DNA from: JAJFUE01 sp039683515
GTDB taxonomy: Bacteria > Sumerlaeota > Sumerlaeia > MVZB01
DNA length: 64,000 bases
NCBI GenBank assembly: GCA_039683515.1
Contig: JBDKRG010000020.1
Location: forward strand, 1-64,000
Direction of reading: 5' to 3'
This document shows positions 1 to 8,351 of the stretch, one piece after another (within the stretch, counting starts at the first letter, position 1; each line of letters begins with the position of its first letter). Under the pieces are notes generated by a model. That model ran no database searches. It was given only the letters and a program-made list of their open reading frames with translations, and was not told where the DNA came from. The position numbers were made by a program, and so were the translations under genes.

Positions 1-1
1 A

Positions 2-123
2 GCGCTGAAGGCGCGGGAGAAACCGATTTCTCTCGCTCTTTCAGAGCTCCGGTTGGGTGCGGTTCGTGACCTGGGGCTGCGCTTCGCTCCGCCCCAGGCT
101 TTTTTATCTTGCGCCTTCAGCGC
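2..123. repeat. 13-bp inverted repeat pair enclosing a terminator
   Basis: Positions 2-14 (GCGCTGAAGGCGC) and 111-123 (GCGCCTTCAGCGC) are perfect reverse complements and bracket the terminator hairpin at 70-105. No gene is visible in the stretch. It may be a mobile intergenic repeat or a larger folded transcript end; the role is unknown. Confidence 0.6.
70..105 (+). terminator. Rho-independent terminator
   Basis: An 8-bp perfect stem, CCTGGGGC at 70-77 and GCCCCAGG at 91-98, is followed by a run of T at 100-105. It probably ends a plus-strand gene lying before the window. Confidence 0.75.
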
Positions 124-189
124 AAAAAGAAAGCTTATCGTGCGGAGTGGCAGAGTAGTATTAGTGCGGATTACAAAAGATTTTTAACC

Positions 190-519
190 TCAATCGTCCA
201 AGTTGACTTTTATGCTGTGCATCGGCCGAAAGTTAATGCTTCTTCCTCTCATGCAATTTATTCGGGCTATATACAGGTCATTATCAATTTGTTCATGGGT
301 CACGATGATATCTTCTATCTCAGTCAATGAGAATGGAACGTTGTCCTCTCCTTCAACATAAAATATGTATTTCCATTGATCGACCACGCAAAGATAAATA
401 ACACCAGAGCTAAGTTTTGCTCTTGCGGATTGAACGCCCCCCATTTTGGTTTCTCCCTGTTGTTCGAGCTTTCTTGTCCAATCCTCTGATAAAACCAACA
501 CTTCATATTTCGCACTCAC
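190..519 (-). CDS. Small hypothetical protein
   Basis: This is a 109-residue protein that I do not recognise. A GTG start at 519 is preceded by a G-rich ribosome-binding site (GGGGGTG) and the frame ends in TGA. It has no signal peptide or membrane segment, is mildly acidic and mixes charged and hydrophobic stretches as a small globular protein would. Base composition is distinctly AT-richer than the genes to its right, which points to recent acquisition or a fast-evolving orphan. The next gene is rny, on the same strand but more than 200 bp away and ending in its own terminator, so the two are not an operon. Reality of the gene rests on start signal and length only. Confidence 0.55.
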   Translation of the reverse strand: MSAKYEVLVLSEDWTRKLEQQGETKMGGVQSARAKLSSGVIYLCVVDQWKYIFYVEGEDNVPFSLTEIEDIIVTHEQIDNDLYIARINCMRGRSINFRPMHSIKVNLDD

Positions 520-598
520 GTGTCACCCCCGCTTCATCAGATGAAATTGCATAGAATTCCACTTCCGTCATCCCGGATCCATATTACGAAGGGCGTCG

Positions 599-622
599 TT
601 TGGCGGTCTTGGCGTCTTGGCG
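599..622. repeat. TTGGCG-type tandem repeat
   Basis: Three TTGGCG units spaced at about 9 nt. The same family forms the inverted pair at 22111-22189. Confidence 0.5.
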
Positions 623-675
623 TATGAGAATTCTCCTCTGCGTTCTCTGCCTGACTCCGCGCCCCTGCGACAAAG

Positions 676-702
676 ATGCCGCCGTCGGCGACGTCGGCCT
701 AC
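676..702 (+). repeat. 27-bp dispersed element, copy 1
   Basis: Begins ATGCCGCCGTCGGCG and ends GTCGGCCTAC. It is identical over all 27 bases to 4088-4114 and 61290-61316. Here it abuts the 3' side of the rny terminator hairpin. Confidence 0.85.
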
Positions 703-733
703 GAAAAACCGGCGGCCCTCATCGGACCGCCGG
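703..733 (-). terminator. Rho-independent terminator of rny
   Basis: On the minus strand the arms at 733-724 (CCGGCGGTCC) and 718-709 (GGGCCGCCGG) form a GC-rich stem with one mismatch and a 5-nt loop, followed by TTTTT. It lies about 27 nt after the rny stop codon. Confidence 0.75.
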
Positions 734-759
734 CGTTAGCTTTATTCTTCTCTGCTTCT

Positions 760-2322
760 CTACTTGGCGAACTCGACCGCCCGCGTCTCCCGGCAGACCG
801 TCACGCGGATCTGGCCGGGGTATTCGAGCTCCTGTTCGATCTTCTTGGTCACGTCGCGGGCCAGCAGGGCCGCTTCGTTGTCGTTGAGCTCGGTCGGCTC
901 GACCATGATGCGCAGCTCGCGGCCGGCCTGGATGGCGTAGGCCTTGGCGACGCCCTGGAACGAGTCGGCGATCGATTCGAGCCGCTGCATGCGCTTGATG
1001 TAATTCTCGAGCGACTCGCGCCGAACGCCCGGCCGCGACGAGCTGATCGCGTCGGCCGCCTGGACGAGCACCGCGATGATCGTCCGCGGCTCTTCCTCGT
1101 TGTGGTGGGCGGCGATGGCGTGGACCACGCCCGGCGACTCGTTGCACTTGCGGGCCAGCTCGGCGCCGATCAGGGCGTGCGTGCCTTCCATTTCATACGA
1201 AAGCGCCTTGCCCAAATCGTGCAGCAGCCCCGCCCGCTTGGCGACCTGGGTGTCGACACCCAGCTCGGCCGCCATGTGGGCGCACAGATGAGCCACTTCC
1301 ATCGAGTGCTGCAGGATGTTCTGGCCGTAGCTGGTCCGGTATTTGAGCCGGCCCAGCGTCTTGATCAGTTCCGGGTGCATGTTGCTGATGCCGAGGTCGA
1401 AGACCGTCTGCTCGCCGACTTCGCGAATGTGTTCGGCCATTTCCTTCTCGACCTTGGCGACGACCTCTTCGATCCGGCCGGGGTGGATGCGGCCGTCGCC
1501 GAGCAGCCGCTCGAGCGACAGGCGCGCGACCTCGCGCCGTAAAGGATCGAAGCATGACAGGACGACCGCCTCGGGGGTGTCGTCCACGATGATGTTGACA
1601 CCGGTGGCCGCCTCGAGGGTGCGGATGTTGCGCCCCTCGCGGCCGATGATCCGGCCCTTCATTTCATCGTTGGGCAGATTGACGACCGAGACCGTGGTCT
1701 CGCTGACCTGCTCGGTCGCGCATTTCTGAATGGCAAGCGTGATGATCTGGCGGGCTTTCTTGTTGGCTTGTTCCTTGGTTTCGGCTTCGATGCGGCGCAC
1801 AAGCGCGGCGGCCTCGCTGCGGACGTCACTCTCCAGCAGCTCCAGCAGCATGCGCTTGGCTTCGTCCGCCGTCAGCCCCGAGATCTCCTCGCAGCGCTTG
1901 ACGGCGTTTTCATAGTTGGTCCGGATTGCTTCGCGTTGTTTTTCAAGCTCCTGCGCCATGCGCAGGTTCTTCTCCTGGATCTTCTCCAGCTCCTTGTCGC
2001 GCTGGTCGGCCAGATCCAGTTTCTTTTCCAGGGTTTCTTCGCGTTGAGCCAGTTTGCGTTCGCGCCGGTCCGTCTCGTGGCGACGTTTTGCCAAGTCCCG
2101 ATCCGACTGTCTCAGGCGGCGGTTAACCTCCTCCTCACCCCGCTGTCGGGCCTCCTCGAGCTTGCGTTCAACTTCCTGCTCCGCTTCCCGCAGGGTCCGC
2201 CGGGCTTCTTCCCGGGCCTGCTGTCTGCCTTGCTTCGCCACATAACTCAAATATAACCAAGTGAAACCAGCACCAATCAAAAGACCCACCACGATCCCCG
2301 CGATCAGGGACATGGGGTTCAT
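760..2322 (-). CDS. rny: Ribonuclease Y
   Basis: RNase Y is a membrane-anchored endoribonuclease that starts mRNA decay. The 520 residues show the full family order: an N-terminal membrane helix (about 5-27), a long charged coiled coil (about 30-170), a KH RNA-binding domain with its GRIIGREG loop (223-230), and an HD metal-phosphohydrolase domain with the HD pair at 368-369 inside LLHDLGKA. Length matches the usual 510-520. The ATG at 2322 follows a strong AGGAGGAAGG ribosome-binding site. The gene stands alone, with a terminator just after it and a long upstream gap that should hold its own promoter. Nothing is missing. Its presence suggests RNA turnover organised around RNase Y at the membrane. 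Confidence 0.96.
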   Translation of the reverse strand: MNPMSLIAGIVVGLLIGAGFTWLYLSYVAKQGRQQAREEARRTLREAEQEVERKLEEARQRGEEEVNRRLRQSDRDLAKRRHETDRRERKLAQREETLEKKLDLADQRDKELEKIQEKNLRMAQELEKQREAIRTNYENAVKRCEEISGLTADEAKRMLLELLESDVRSEAAALVRRIEAETKEQANKKARQIITLAIQKCATEQVSETTVSVVNLPNDEMKGRIIGREGRNIRTLEAATGVNIIVDDTPEAVVLSCFDPLRREVARLSLERLLGDGRIHPGRIEEVVAKVEKEMAEHIREVGEQTVFDLGISNMHPELIKTLGRLKYRTSYGQNILQHSMEVAHLCAHMAAELGVDTQVAKRAGLLHDLGKALSYEMEGTHALIGAELARKCNESPGVVHAIAAHHNEEEPRTIIAVLVQAADAISSSRPGVRRESLENYIKRMQRLESIADSFQGVAKAYAIQAGRELRIMVEPTELNDNEAALLARDVTKKIEQELEYPGQIRVTVCRETRAVEFAK

Positions 2323-2698
2323 TTCTTTCCTTCCTCCTGGTTCATCTGCACAAATAACGAGAAATTCCTGTGGGAATCACTCCTCCAAGCATCCTCTGTA
2401 AATAACCCAAGATCAGTAAATACAGTATTTCCCACTCTTTCACTGTGACTCTTCAAACGTGCAAAGTCAAGCAAATCCTTTGTTTGTAATATTCTACGCG
2501 CGATTGCGTTTCGTTGGGGCCATGGCTGTCCTCCGCGCCCCGTGCGAAGTATGGCATCGTGACATTTTAAATGCAACTGGAAGGTGGGTCAGCGCAGGCC
2601 GCTTCGGCTCGAAGCGACACGAGAACCGCCGCAAGCTCAACGCCGGAGGGGTCCGGGAGGTGTGTTTGAAAACAGGGGTCGCTTCGGGCCGAAGCGAC
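2323..2698. other. Intergenic region upstream of rny
   Basis: No convincing gene. The rny side (2340-2510) is AT-rich and should carry its promoter, but I could not fix -35/-10 boxes with confidence. The other side holds two GGTCGCTTCGG-family palindromes (about 2600-2616 and 2677-2699). Confidence 0.5.
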
Positions 2699-2701
2699 CT
2701 A
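2677..2701 (-). terminator. GGTCGCTTCGG palindrome overlapping a stop codon
   Basis: GGTCGCTTCGG at 2677-2687 pairs with CCGAAGCGACC at 2689-2699. The aminotransferase TAG (2701-2699 on the minus strand) starts the hairpin, and a short T run follows about 4 nt after it. The same element sits between two convergent genes at 12863-12892; a weaker copy is at about 2600-2616. Confidence 0.6.
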
Positions 2702-3898
2702 TAGACGCTTGAGGAACCGACCCATCCCCTCGATCGCCTTGTGGATCGTGTCGAACCCGACGGCGTAGGCCATGCGGACGTGACCCTCGCCGGAGGAACC
2801 GAATGCCGACCCGGGGACGATCGCGACCGACTCCTCCTCGAGCAGCCGCTTGCAGAACTCGATCGATGACAAGCCGGTGTGCTTGATGGACGGGAAGGCG
2901 TAGAATGCGCCGGCCGGCGTGTGGCACGGCAGCCCGATCTGGTTCAGCCCGTCGACGATCACGTTGCGGCGCTGGGCGTAGATCTCGCACATGCGGCGCA
3001 TGTCGTCGAGGCACTCGGTCAGGGCGGTTTCGGCCGCGCGCTGGGCCATCACCGGGGCGCACAGCATGCTGTATTGATGGATCTTGGTCATGGCGCCGAT
3101 GATCTCGCTCGGGCCGACGGCGTAGCCGAGCCGCCAGCCGGTCATCGCGAACGCCTTGGAGAACCCCGACAGCAGGATCGTCCAGCCGGCGGCCTCGGGG
3201 AGCGCGGCCAGGCTGACGTGTTCGCCGTCGTGGGTCAGTTCGCCATAGATCTCGTCGCTGATCATGACGACCCCGTTGGCCGTGCACAGCCGCGCGAGCT
3301 TGACGAGCTCGTCGCGCCGCAGCGTGGCCCCCGTCGGGTTGTTCGGGTAGTTGATCAGGATCGCCTTCGTGCGCGGCGAGATCAGCTTCTCGAGCTGGTC
3401 GAAATCGAGCCCGAAGCCGTCCTCGGCCCTGGCGATGAGCGATACCGGGACGCCGCCGACAAGCCGGACAAGCGGCGCATAGGCGACGTAGGCCGGTTCC
3501 CAGACGATCACCTCGTCGCCGGGCTCGACCAGCGCGCGCAGGGCCAGGTCCAGCCCCTCGCTCGCGCCGACGGTAATCAGCACTTCCTTGCGCGGGTCGC
3601 ACTGGACCTCAAAGCGCTGGTACAGGTACTTGGCGATCGCCTGGCGCAGCGACAGCAGGCCGGCGTTGGACGTGTAGCTCGTCTCGCCCTTGGAGACGCG
3701 GTAGAAGGCGGCCTCGCGGATCGGCCACGGGGTCACGAAATCCGGCTCGCCGACGCCGAGCGAGATGACGTCGTCGCGGCCGATCACCAGTTCGAAGAAA
3801 GCTCGAATGCCTGAGGGTGGGATCTCCTGCACGACCTGGGCGACGCGGGGACGCAGTTCGCCGGGAAAATCGAGTTTTTGTGGCTCTGCCATGGTCAT
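2699..3898 (-). CDS. Class I/II PLP-dependent aminotransferase
   Basis: A cytoplasmic fold-type I aminotransferase of the aspartate/aromatic (PatA-like) group, moving an amino group from an amino acid to a 2-oxoacid. The 399-residue length is usual. Visible marks are the early GxGEPDF motif (about 48-54), NYPNNPTG (183-190), SDEIYGE with the Asp and Tyr that contact the cofactor (214-220), and SGFSKAFAMTGWRLGY, where Lys248 should form the Schiff base. The start at 3898 (ATGACCATG) follows a weak GGCGGA site; a second ATG lies two codons in. It is monocistronic, and its stop codon is embedded in a repeat palindrome. The substrate cannot be named from sequence alone; aspartate, aromatic or branched-chain amino acids are all possible. 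Confidence 0.92.
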   Translation of the reverse strand: MTMAEPQKLDFPGELRPRVAQVVQEIPPSGIRAFFELVIGRDDVISLGVGEPDFVTPWPIREAAFYRVSKGETSYTSNAGLLSLRQAIAKYLYQRFEVQCDPRKEVLITVGASEGLDLALRALVEPGDEVIVWEPAYVAYAPLVRLVGGVPVSLIARAEDGFGLDFDQLEKLISPRTKAILINYPNNPTGATLRRDELVKLARLCTANGVVMISDEIYGELTHDGEHVSLAALPEAAGWTILLSGFSKAFAMTGWRLGYAVGPSEIIGAMTKIHQYSMLCAPVMAQRAAETALTECLDDMRRMCEIYAQRRNVIVDGLNQIGLPCHTPAGAFYAFPSIKHTGLSSIEFCKRLLEEESVAIVPGSAFGSSGEGHVRMAYAVGFDTIHKAIEGMGRFLKRL

Positions 3899-4041
3899 CG
3901 GAATCCGCCGGGGGCTTCGAAAAGGAATCGGGGAGGATTTCTCCCGAGCTTTGTTTCCATCATCGGCATCAGGTGATGGAAGATTAAATTCCGCCGATCA
4001 TAACCAAAAGACCATTGGAATGCAACGAGGGTTTGGGGTAG

Positions 4042-4062
4042 GCCGGGTTCGCCGAACCCGGC
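4042..4062. repeat. Short GC-rich hairpin
   Basis: GCCGGGTTC at 4042-4050 and GAACCCGGC at 4054-4062 form a perfect 9-bp stem with a 3-nt loop, in the gap between the glycosylase and the aminotransferase. Confidence 0.5.
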
Positions 4063-4087
4063 ATCAGCCACGAAAACGGCCGAATCC

Positions 4088-4114
4088 ATGCCGCCGTCGG
4101 CGACGTCGGCCTAC
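4088..4114 (+). repeat. 27-bp dispersed element, copy 2
   Basis: Identical to 676-702 and 61290-61316. Its last bases (4111-4113) are the TAG stop codon of the uracil-DNA glycosylase, so the element starts inside the end of the gene. Confidence 0.85.
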
Positions 4115-4887
4115 TTCGTCCAGATCTTCCGCGGGTCGTCCGGGTTGAGCTCGCAGTATTTCTTGTGGATCGCCTGGAAATCCTTCCACGCCTCGGCCTT
4201 CATCCCCGGCGACCTCAATAAAAACGCCGGGTGATAGGTCGCCAGCAGCGGCACGCCGTGATAGCTGTGCCACTTGCCGCGCAGCTTGCCGATCGAGATG
4301 TCGGTGCCGCACAGGAAGTTGGCGGCGTGCGCGCCGAGCGCCACGAGGATCTGCGGCTGGAGGATCGCGAGCTGCTCGACGAGGAACCGCTCGCAGGCTT
4401 TTTTCTCCGCCGGCAGCGGGTCGCGGTTTTCGGGCGGGCGGCACTTGAGCGTGTTGCAGATGTAAACCTCTTCGCGCTTGAAGCCGATCGCCGCGATCAT
4501 CTTGTTCAAGAGCTGGCCGGCGCGGCCGACGAACGGCTTGCCCTGGATGTCTTCCTCGCCGCCGGGCGCCTCGCCGACGAAGACGATCCTGGCGTTGGGC
4601 CCGCCGTCGGCGAAGACCGATTTGTTGCGCGTCTGATAAAGCGAGCACCCCCGGCAGGCGTCGGCCTCGCGGGCAAGCTCGGCCAGCCGGGCTTCGCGGT
4701 CGGCGGCATTCGTGGCCGGAGCGTCGGATTTCCTGGGAGCCGGAGCCGCCGCCGGCTGCGGAGAAGCCTCGGGCTTCGCGTCAGACGCGTCTTCGCGCGG
4801 CGCGGCATTCGGATCTGCTTCCATATAGAGAAACCCGCTCTTCTTGAGGAATTCGAGGTATGTCAGCAATGCGCGCTTGTCGGTCAC
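4111..4887 (-). CDS. Uracil-DNA glycosylase, family 4 (4Fe-4S)
   Basis: This enzyme cuts uracil out of DNA at the start of base-excision repair. A family 4 or 5 type Fe-S enzyme is indicated by the cysteine pattern CRGC before the first motif and CNTLKCRPPENR after it, the glycosylase motif GEAPGGEED, and the second catalytic motif HPA (in TYHPAFLLRS) near the C-terminus. The frame is open upstream to 4971, but those 28 codons read through a period-8 repeat. I therefore chose the GTG at 4887 (VTDKRALLTYLEF), about 11 nt after GGGAG. That gives 258 residues, with an Ala/Pro-rich linker between the N-terminal helix and the catalytic domain. The stop codon lies inside a 27-bp dispersed element. 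Confidence 0.9.
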   Translation of the reverse strand: MTDKRALLTYLEFLKKSGFLYMEADPNAAPREDASDAKPEASPQPAAAPAPRKSDAPATNAADREARLAELAREADACRGCSLYQTRNKSVFADGGPNARIVFVGEAPGGEEDIQGKPFVGRAGQLLNKMIAAIGFKREEVYICNTLKCRPPENRDPLPAEKKACERFLVEQLAILQPQILVALGAHAANFLCGTDISIGKLRGKWHSYHGVPLLATYHPAFLLRSPGMKAEAWKDFQAIHKKYCELNPDDPRKIWTK

Positions 4888-4956
4888 GGAACTGACGGCT
4901 CCCGTTTTATTGCGCGTAAGCCTAGCAGATGGGGGAAGGGAACAGAATAAAAGATT

Positions 4957-5022
4957 GAACCACGGAGACACGGAGACACGGAGAAATCCTGAAATCGCTT
5001 ATTCTCCGTGTCTCCGTGGTTC
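4957..5022. repeat. Inverted pair of CACGGAGA repeats
   Basis: GAACCACGGAGACACGGAG... at 4957 onward and its complement ending at 5022 form a long hairpin built from period-8 CACGGAGA units. A second such pair, 27/27 bp perfect, is at 31784-31908. Confidence 0.8.
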
Positions 5023-5031
5023 GGATCACAT

Positions 5032-8000
5032 CTATTCCATGTAACGCAGCGCCGGCAGCGTGAACTTGTTGCCTGCGCCCTCCGGGATCGGGAACCGGTC
5101 GACCTTGATCGAGCCGGCCGTTGTCGAGGCGACCGGCAGGCCGGTATCGAGCGGGCCGCCGATCGCCAGCGGGATGTTCAGCAGCACATACGACCGGCAG
5201 CCCGCGGGCGGATCGATCCACCCCTTCGGCCGGCCGCCGGCCGTGAGCGTGTCGGCCGTCTTGGCGCTCGCCTCGCCCGACCACTGCGCCGGCTTTCCGG
5301 CAAAGCCCAATCCGAACAGGCCCTTCTTGAGCGTCCTGGCGCCGGAGGCGACATACCAAGGTTTCCCATGGCCGGCGGGGGCGCCGGCCCCACATTCCTC
5401 ACCGAACACGCCGAACTTGCCCTGGAACCGGACGCCGCCGACCTTGGCTTCCTTGTCGAACTCGCTGAGGACAAGGTAGCTCCCCCACGCGGTCTCGATC
5501 CGCACGGCGACGGCGTTCGGGCCGGCGGAAGCCGGGACCTTGATCTGTTTCGCCGACTTGACCGGCATCGAGCCGCCGACAAGGCTCGGCTCGTGCACGC
5601 CGACGAACGTGCTCGCCGTCCCGGTCGTCACTTCGTCGACCAGGTCGAGCACGCGAACGCGGCGGCCGGGCATCGCATGCGACTCCTGGCCGGGGCCGTT
5701 GCTCGCCTGGACCTTGCCGACCTGGCCGAGGCACCAGAAGCGGTAGCTGCGGCCGGTATCGGTCCATGTCGCCTGGAATTCCGCCGGCGGGTTGACGGCC
5801 TCGCGCGTGTCGCGCAGCCCCCAGATGTGCTCGCGCTCGAGGCTCGCGCCGAAGTCGGGCAGCGGCGGCTCGGGCGGCATCGCGACGCCGTCGAAGACGA
5901 GCGCGCCGCTCGTGCCGGCGTCGCTCGAGGCCAGCTCGCTGAACAGCCGGAAGTCGTGCTTCGAGCCGCCGCGCACCCGGAAGATGTCGACGGCGAACGT
6001 GGCCCCGTCCGGCCCCTTGAGCAGCACGACGAGCCGCCGGTAATCGGAGCACGGCGGGTTGGCGTTGCTGGAGGCCTCGCACGCCGACAGCTTCGGCGTC
6101 GAGATCATCATCTCCAGCTTCGGCTTGCGGATCGTGTCGTCGCGGCCGTGCGCGACCTGGTTGCGGTCGTTCACGATCACGAGGTTGTGGCTGAACGTCG
6201 ACGTGATCCACTGGTTGACCGGGCTGTCGCCGACGTAGCCGTGGTCGCCGAGCATGACGCCGCCGTGGTCCTGGTAATAAACCGTCAGGTTGTCGCCGTG
6301 GCGGTGGCTCCCCGGGGGCGAGAAGTTGAGCCCCAGCAGGGCCGCGTCCCGATCCGAACCGTGGCGCAGCAGGCCGGTCATCCACGCCGGGAAATACAGG
6401 TCCTTGAGGTCGAGCGTCCTGGTGGTGCCCCCGTATTCCTCGCCGCTCAAGTTGAACAGCGCGTACGTTCCCAACCGGCTTCGCCCGCCGAGGACGCCCG
6501 CTTTGCCGGCGAAGAATTCCGGGTAATGTCTGAGCCCGATCTGGATGCATTCGTCGGGGATGCGCCCGCCGGCATCGCTGTCCTCGAACGGAATGATGGC
6601 GCCGTCGGGCCGCAGCGTATCGATCATCGCGCGATACATGTTGCGCAGCCTGGGGTCGTTGTAGACGCTGCCGGCGGCCCGGCGCGCCGCGAACGAATCG
6701 GGCCAATCGAAGTTGTCGAGCAGTTCGGGGACCATCGGCAGCTCTTCGAGGTACATCATCGTGTAGCCGGGGCTCTCGACGCTGAACCCGTCGAAATTGA
6801 ACGAGCGTTCGCGCACGGCCTCGTAGCCGCGCATGGCCGTGTCGGCCAGCCGCGGCAGGTTGAGCGCGCGCGCCACCGCCGCGTAGGCGTTGTAAAGCCG
6901 GGGCGATTTATTGTTGATCAGCTTGGCCTGGTCGGGACCGCCCAGGTAGGGCTCGCCCGTAAAAATCCATTCCAGGAACAGGTCGCGCTCGACCTTCGCC
7001 TTGTCGGCCTCGCTCCACAGCGGATTGCCGTTTTCGTCCGTCGCGTCGGCAACGAAATCGAACGCGCGCGCGAGCCCCATCAGGATGCCCATGTTATCCG
7101 TGCTGGGATGCTCGCGGCCGGCGCCCCAGAAGTTGAAGACGAAGGCATTGTGCAACCCATCGCGCTTGTATGCATCGGTCGCCAGGTTGCGCTTCCACTC
7201 GAGCTCGAGCTCCTTGTCGTGCCACGCGGCATAAAGCGGGTCCGCGTCGATGACCGTGTTGCGGTAGTCGTGATACAGCCACCCGCGGTAGCACTTGGCG
7301 AGCCGGAGCAGGATCTGCTGCGCCTTCCTCGCGTAGCGCGGGTCGCCGGTGATCGAGTAAGTCAGCGCCAGGTCGTTGAGCGAACTGATCATGAATGTCG
7401 TCTTGCTCTTGGCGATGTTGCCGCTGAAGCTCATATGAAACGGGTAGGTGAACCATTTGAACGAGTATTTGCCGGTGCGGTCGCCGGGGTGGGCTTTTTC
7501 GGCCTCGTTCAGGTAGAACATGAACGTCTGGCCGGTGCGCGGGCAGACGAGCTTCTGCGTCTCGGCGTATTTGGCCGACGGGTAGACCTGCCCGCACAGC
7601 CGGCACGTGAGCTTGTCCGGATCCTTGTAGGACCACTGCATCAGCCCGTGACCGACGCCTTCCTGGGACTTGACGCCGACGCAGTTGGGGCAGGTCATGC
7701 CGTAGTCGTACCACGGCGTCAGCTCGCCGATCATGTCGTCGACGTAGCCGTCGGGCTTGCCGAGGATATAGTCGGCGCGCTCCCTGGCCGACTTCACGAT
7801 GTCGCGCGCCCACTGGGCCTCGGCCACGTTCTTGCGCGCGGTCTCGAGCGCCCGGGCGTCAATCATCACCGGGTGCCGGATCGGCGCGCGCTCGGCAAGG
7901 AGCCGCGTCTTGCGCTCTTCCATTTCCTTGCGGAACGCGATCTCCTTTTCGCTGAGGCCGCGCTCCATCCACGGCAGGTAGCCCTTGCCATGGACGACAG

Positions 8001-8124
8001 CGTCGACGTACTGCGCCTTTTTTTCCGCGTCGGTCAGGGCCGAGGCCCCTGCCGCCGCCCGGGGCATCAAGCAAACCGCCGCCAAAACCAGGGCCATGAC
8101 CGGAACCCGCGAGATGAACCGCAT
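5032..8124 (-). CDS. Heparinase II/III-like exported polysaccharide lyase
   Basis: A 1030-residue exported protein of the heparinase II/III-like class, which splits uronate-containing polysaccharides by beta-elimination. The ATG at 8124 has a perfect AGGAGG site, and residues 1-26 form a Sec signal peptide ending in an Ala-rich cleavage region. The open frame continues upstream only through a CGATTA repeat. Around residues 140-200 there are paired CxxC motifs (CPNC, CRLC) and a further Cys, a zinc-ribbon-like insert. The toroid domain follows, then the beta-sandwich heparinase C-terminal signature near 600-640 (HRHGDNLTVYY and GDHGYVGD, with the conserved His/Asp). It stands divergent to nadE with a CGATTA element at each start. 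The substrate is unknown. A repeat element is translated within the gene at 5370-5394. Confidence 0.82.
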   Translation of the reverse strand: MRFISRVPVMALVLAAVCLMPRAAAGASALTDAEKKAQYVDAVVHGKGYLPWMERGLSEKEIAFRKEMEERKTRLLAERAPIRHPVMIDARALETARKNVAEAQWARDIVKSARERADYILGKPDGYVDDMIGELTPWYDYGMTCPNCVGVKSQEGVGHGLMQWSYKDPDKLTCRLCGQVYPSAKYAETQKLVCPRTGQTFMFYLNEAEKAHPGDRTGKYSFKWFTYPFHMSFSGNIAKSKTTFMISSLNDLALTYSITGDPRYARKAQQILLRLAKCYRGWLYHDYRNTVIDADPLYAAWHDKELELEWKRNLATDAYKRDGLHNAFVFNFWGAGREHPSTDNMGILMGLARAFDFVADATDENGNPLWSEADKAKVERDLFLEWIFTGEPYLGGPDQAKLINNKSPRLYNAYAAVARALNLPRLADTAMRGYEAVRERSFNFDGFSVESPGYTMMYLEELPMVPELLDNFDWPDSFAARRAAGSVYNDPRLRNMYRAMIDTLRPDGAIIPFEDSDAGGRIPDECIQIGLRHYPEFFAGKAGVLGGRSRLGTYALFNLSGEEYGGTTRTLDLKDLYFPAWMTGLLRHGSDRDAALLGLNFSPPGSHRHGDNLTVYYQDHGGVMLGDHGYVGDSPVNQWITSTFSHNLVIVNDRNQVAHGRDDTIRKPKLEMMISTPKLSACEASSNANPPCSDYRRLVVLLKGPDGATFAVDIFRVRGGSKHDFRLFSELASSDAGTSGALVFDGVAMPPEPPLPDFGASLEREHIWGLRDTREAVNPPAEFQATWTDTGRSYRFWCLGQVGKVQASNGPGQESHAMPGRRVRVLDLVDEVTTGTASTFVGVHEPSLVGGSMPVKSAKQIKVPASAGPNAVAVRIETAWGSYLVLSEFDKEAKVGGVRFQGKFGVFGEECGAGAPAGHGKPWYVASGARTLKKGLFGLGFAGKPAQWSGEASAKTADTLTAGGRPKGWIDPPAGCRSYVLLNIPLAIGGPLDTGLPVASTTAGSIKVDRFPIPEGAGNKFTLPALRYME
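5370..5394. repeat. GGCCGGCG repeat inside a coding region
   Basis: A 25-base stretch starting GGCCGGCG and ending GCCGGCCCCACA lies in frame inside the lyase gene, coding for the segment CGAGAPAGHG. The same 25 bases with one change occur in the intergenic region at 61246-61270. Confidence 0.65.
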
Positions 8125-8135
8125 ACCGCTCCTCC

Positions 8136-8183
8136 TTCGTGCGTCGTGCGCCGTAATCGTAATCGTAATCGTCATCGAGAATC
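8136..8183 (-). repeat. CGATTA compound element 1
   Basis: Read on the minus strand: a GATTCTCG lead, three GATTAC units, then GGCGCACGACGCACGAA. It runs directly into the GGAGGAG ribosome-binding site of the lyase gene. Confidence 0.85.
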
Positions 8184-8297
8184 AAACTCCACATTTTCTC
8201 AAACGCGGGTCGATTCCGCCCCTTATGTCCCTCTGGTCGCTTGCGTCCCCGCTTCCCCCCGACTAGACTGTTCCTGAAACTCGAATCGATCGATCGA

Positions 8298-8338
8298 TTT
8301 TCGATTACGATTACGATTACGACGCACGAGCACGAAAA
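8298..8338 (+). repeat. CGATTA compound element 2
   Basis: TTTTCGATTACGATTAC... with three GATTAC units, then GACGCACGAGCACGAAAA. It ends at the AAGGGG ribosome-binding site of nadE, facing away from element 1. Confidence 0.88.
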
Positions 8339-8351
8339 GGGGCGAAAACCA

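Noticed and set aside
600..1542. Plus-strand frames across the end of rny
   Set aside because: They start in a repeat or inside rny's terminator and run antisense to the HD domain.
2319..2704. Small frames on both strands upstream of rny
   Set aside because: They overlap the promoter zone of rny and palindromic repeats and have no start signals or recognisable protein.
5008..8277. Open frame of over 1000 codons on the plus strand, antisense to the lyase
   Set aside because: It mirrors a clear gene in GC-rich DNA, reads as Arg/Ala/Val/Asp-rich low-complexity sequence and has no domain. Such antisense frames follow from third-position GC.
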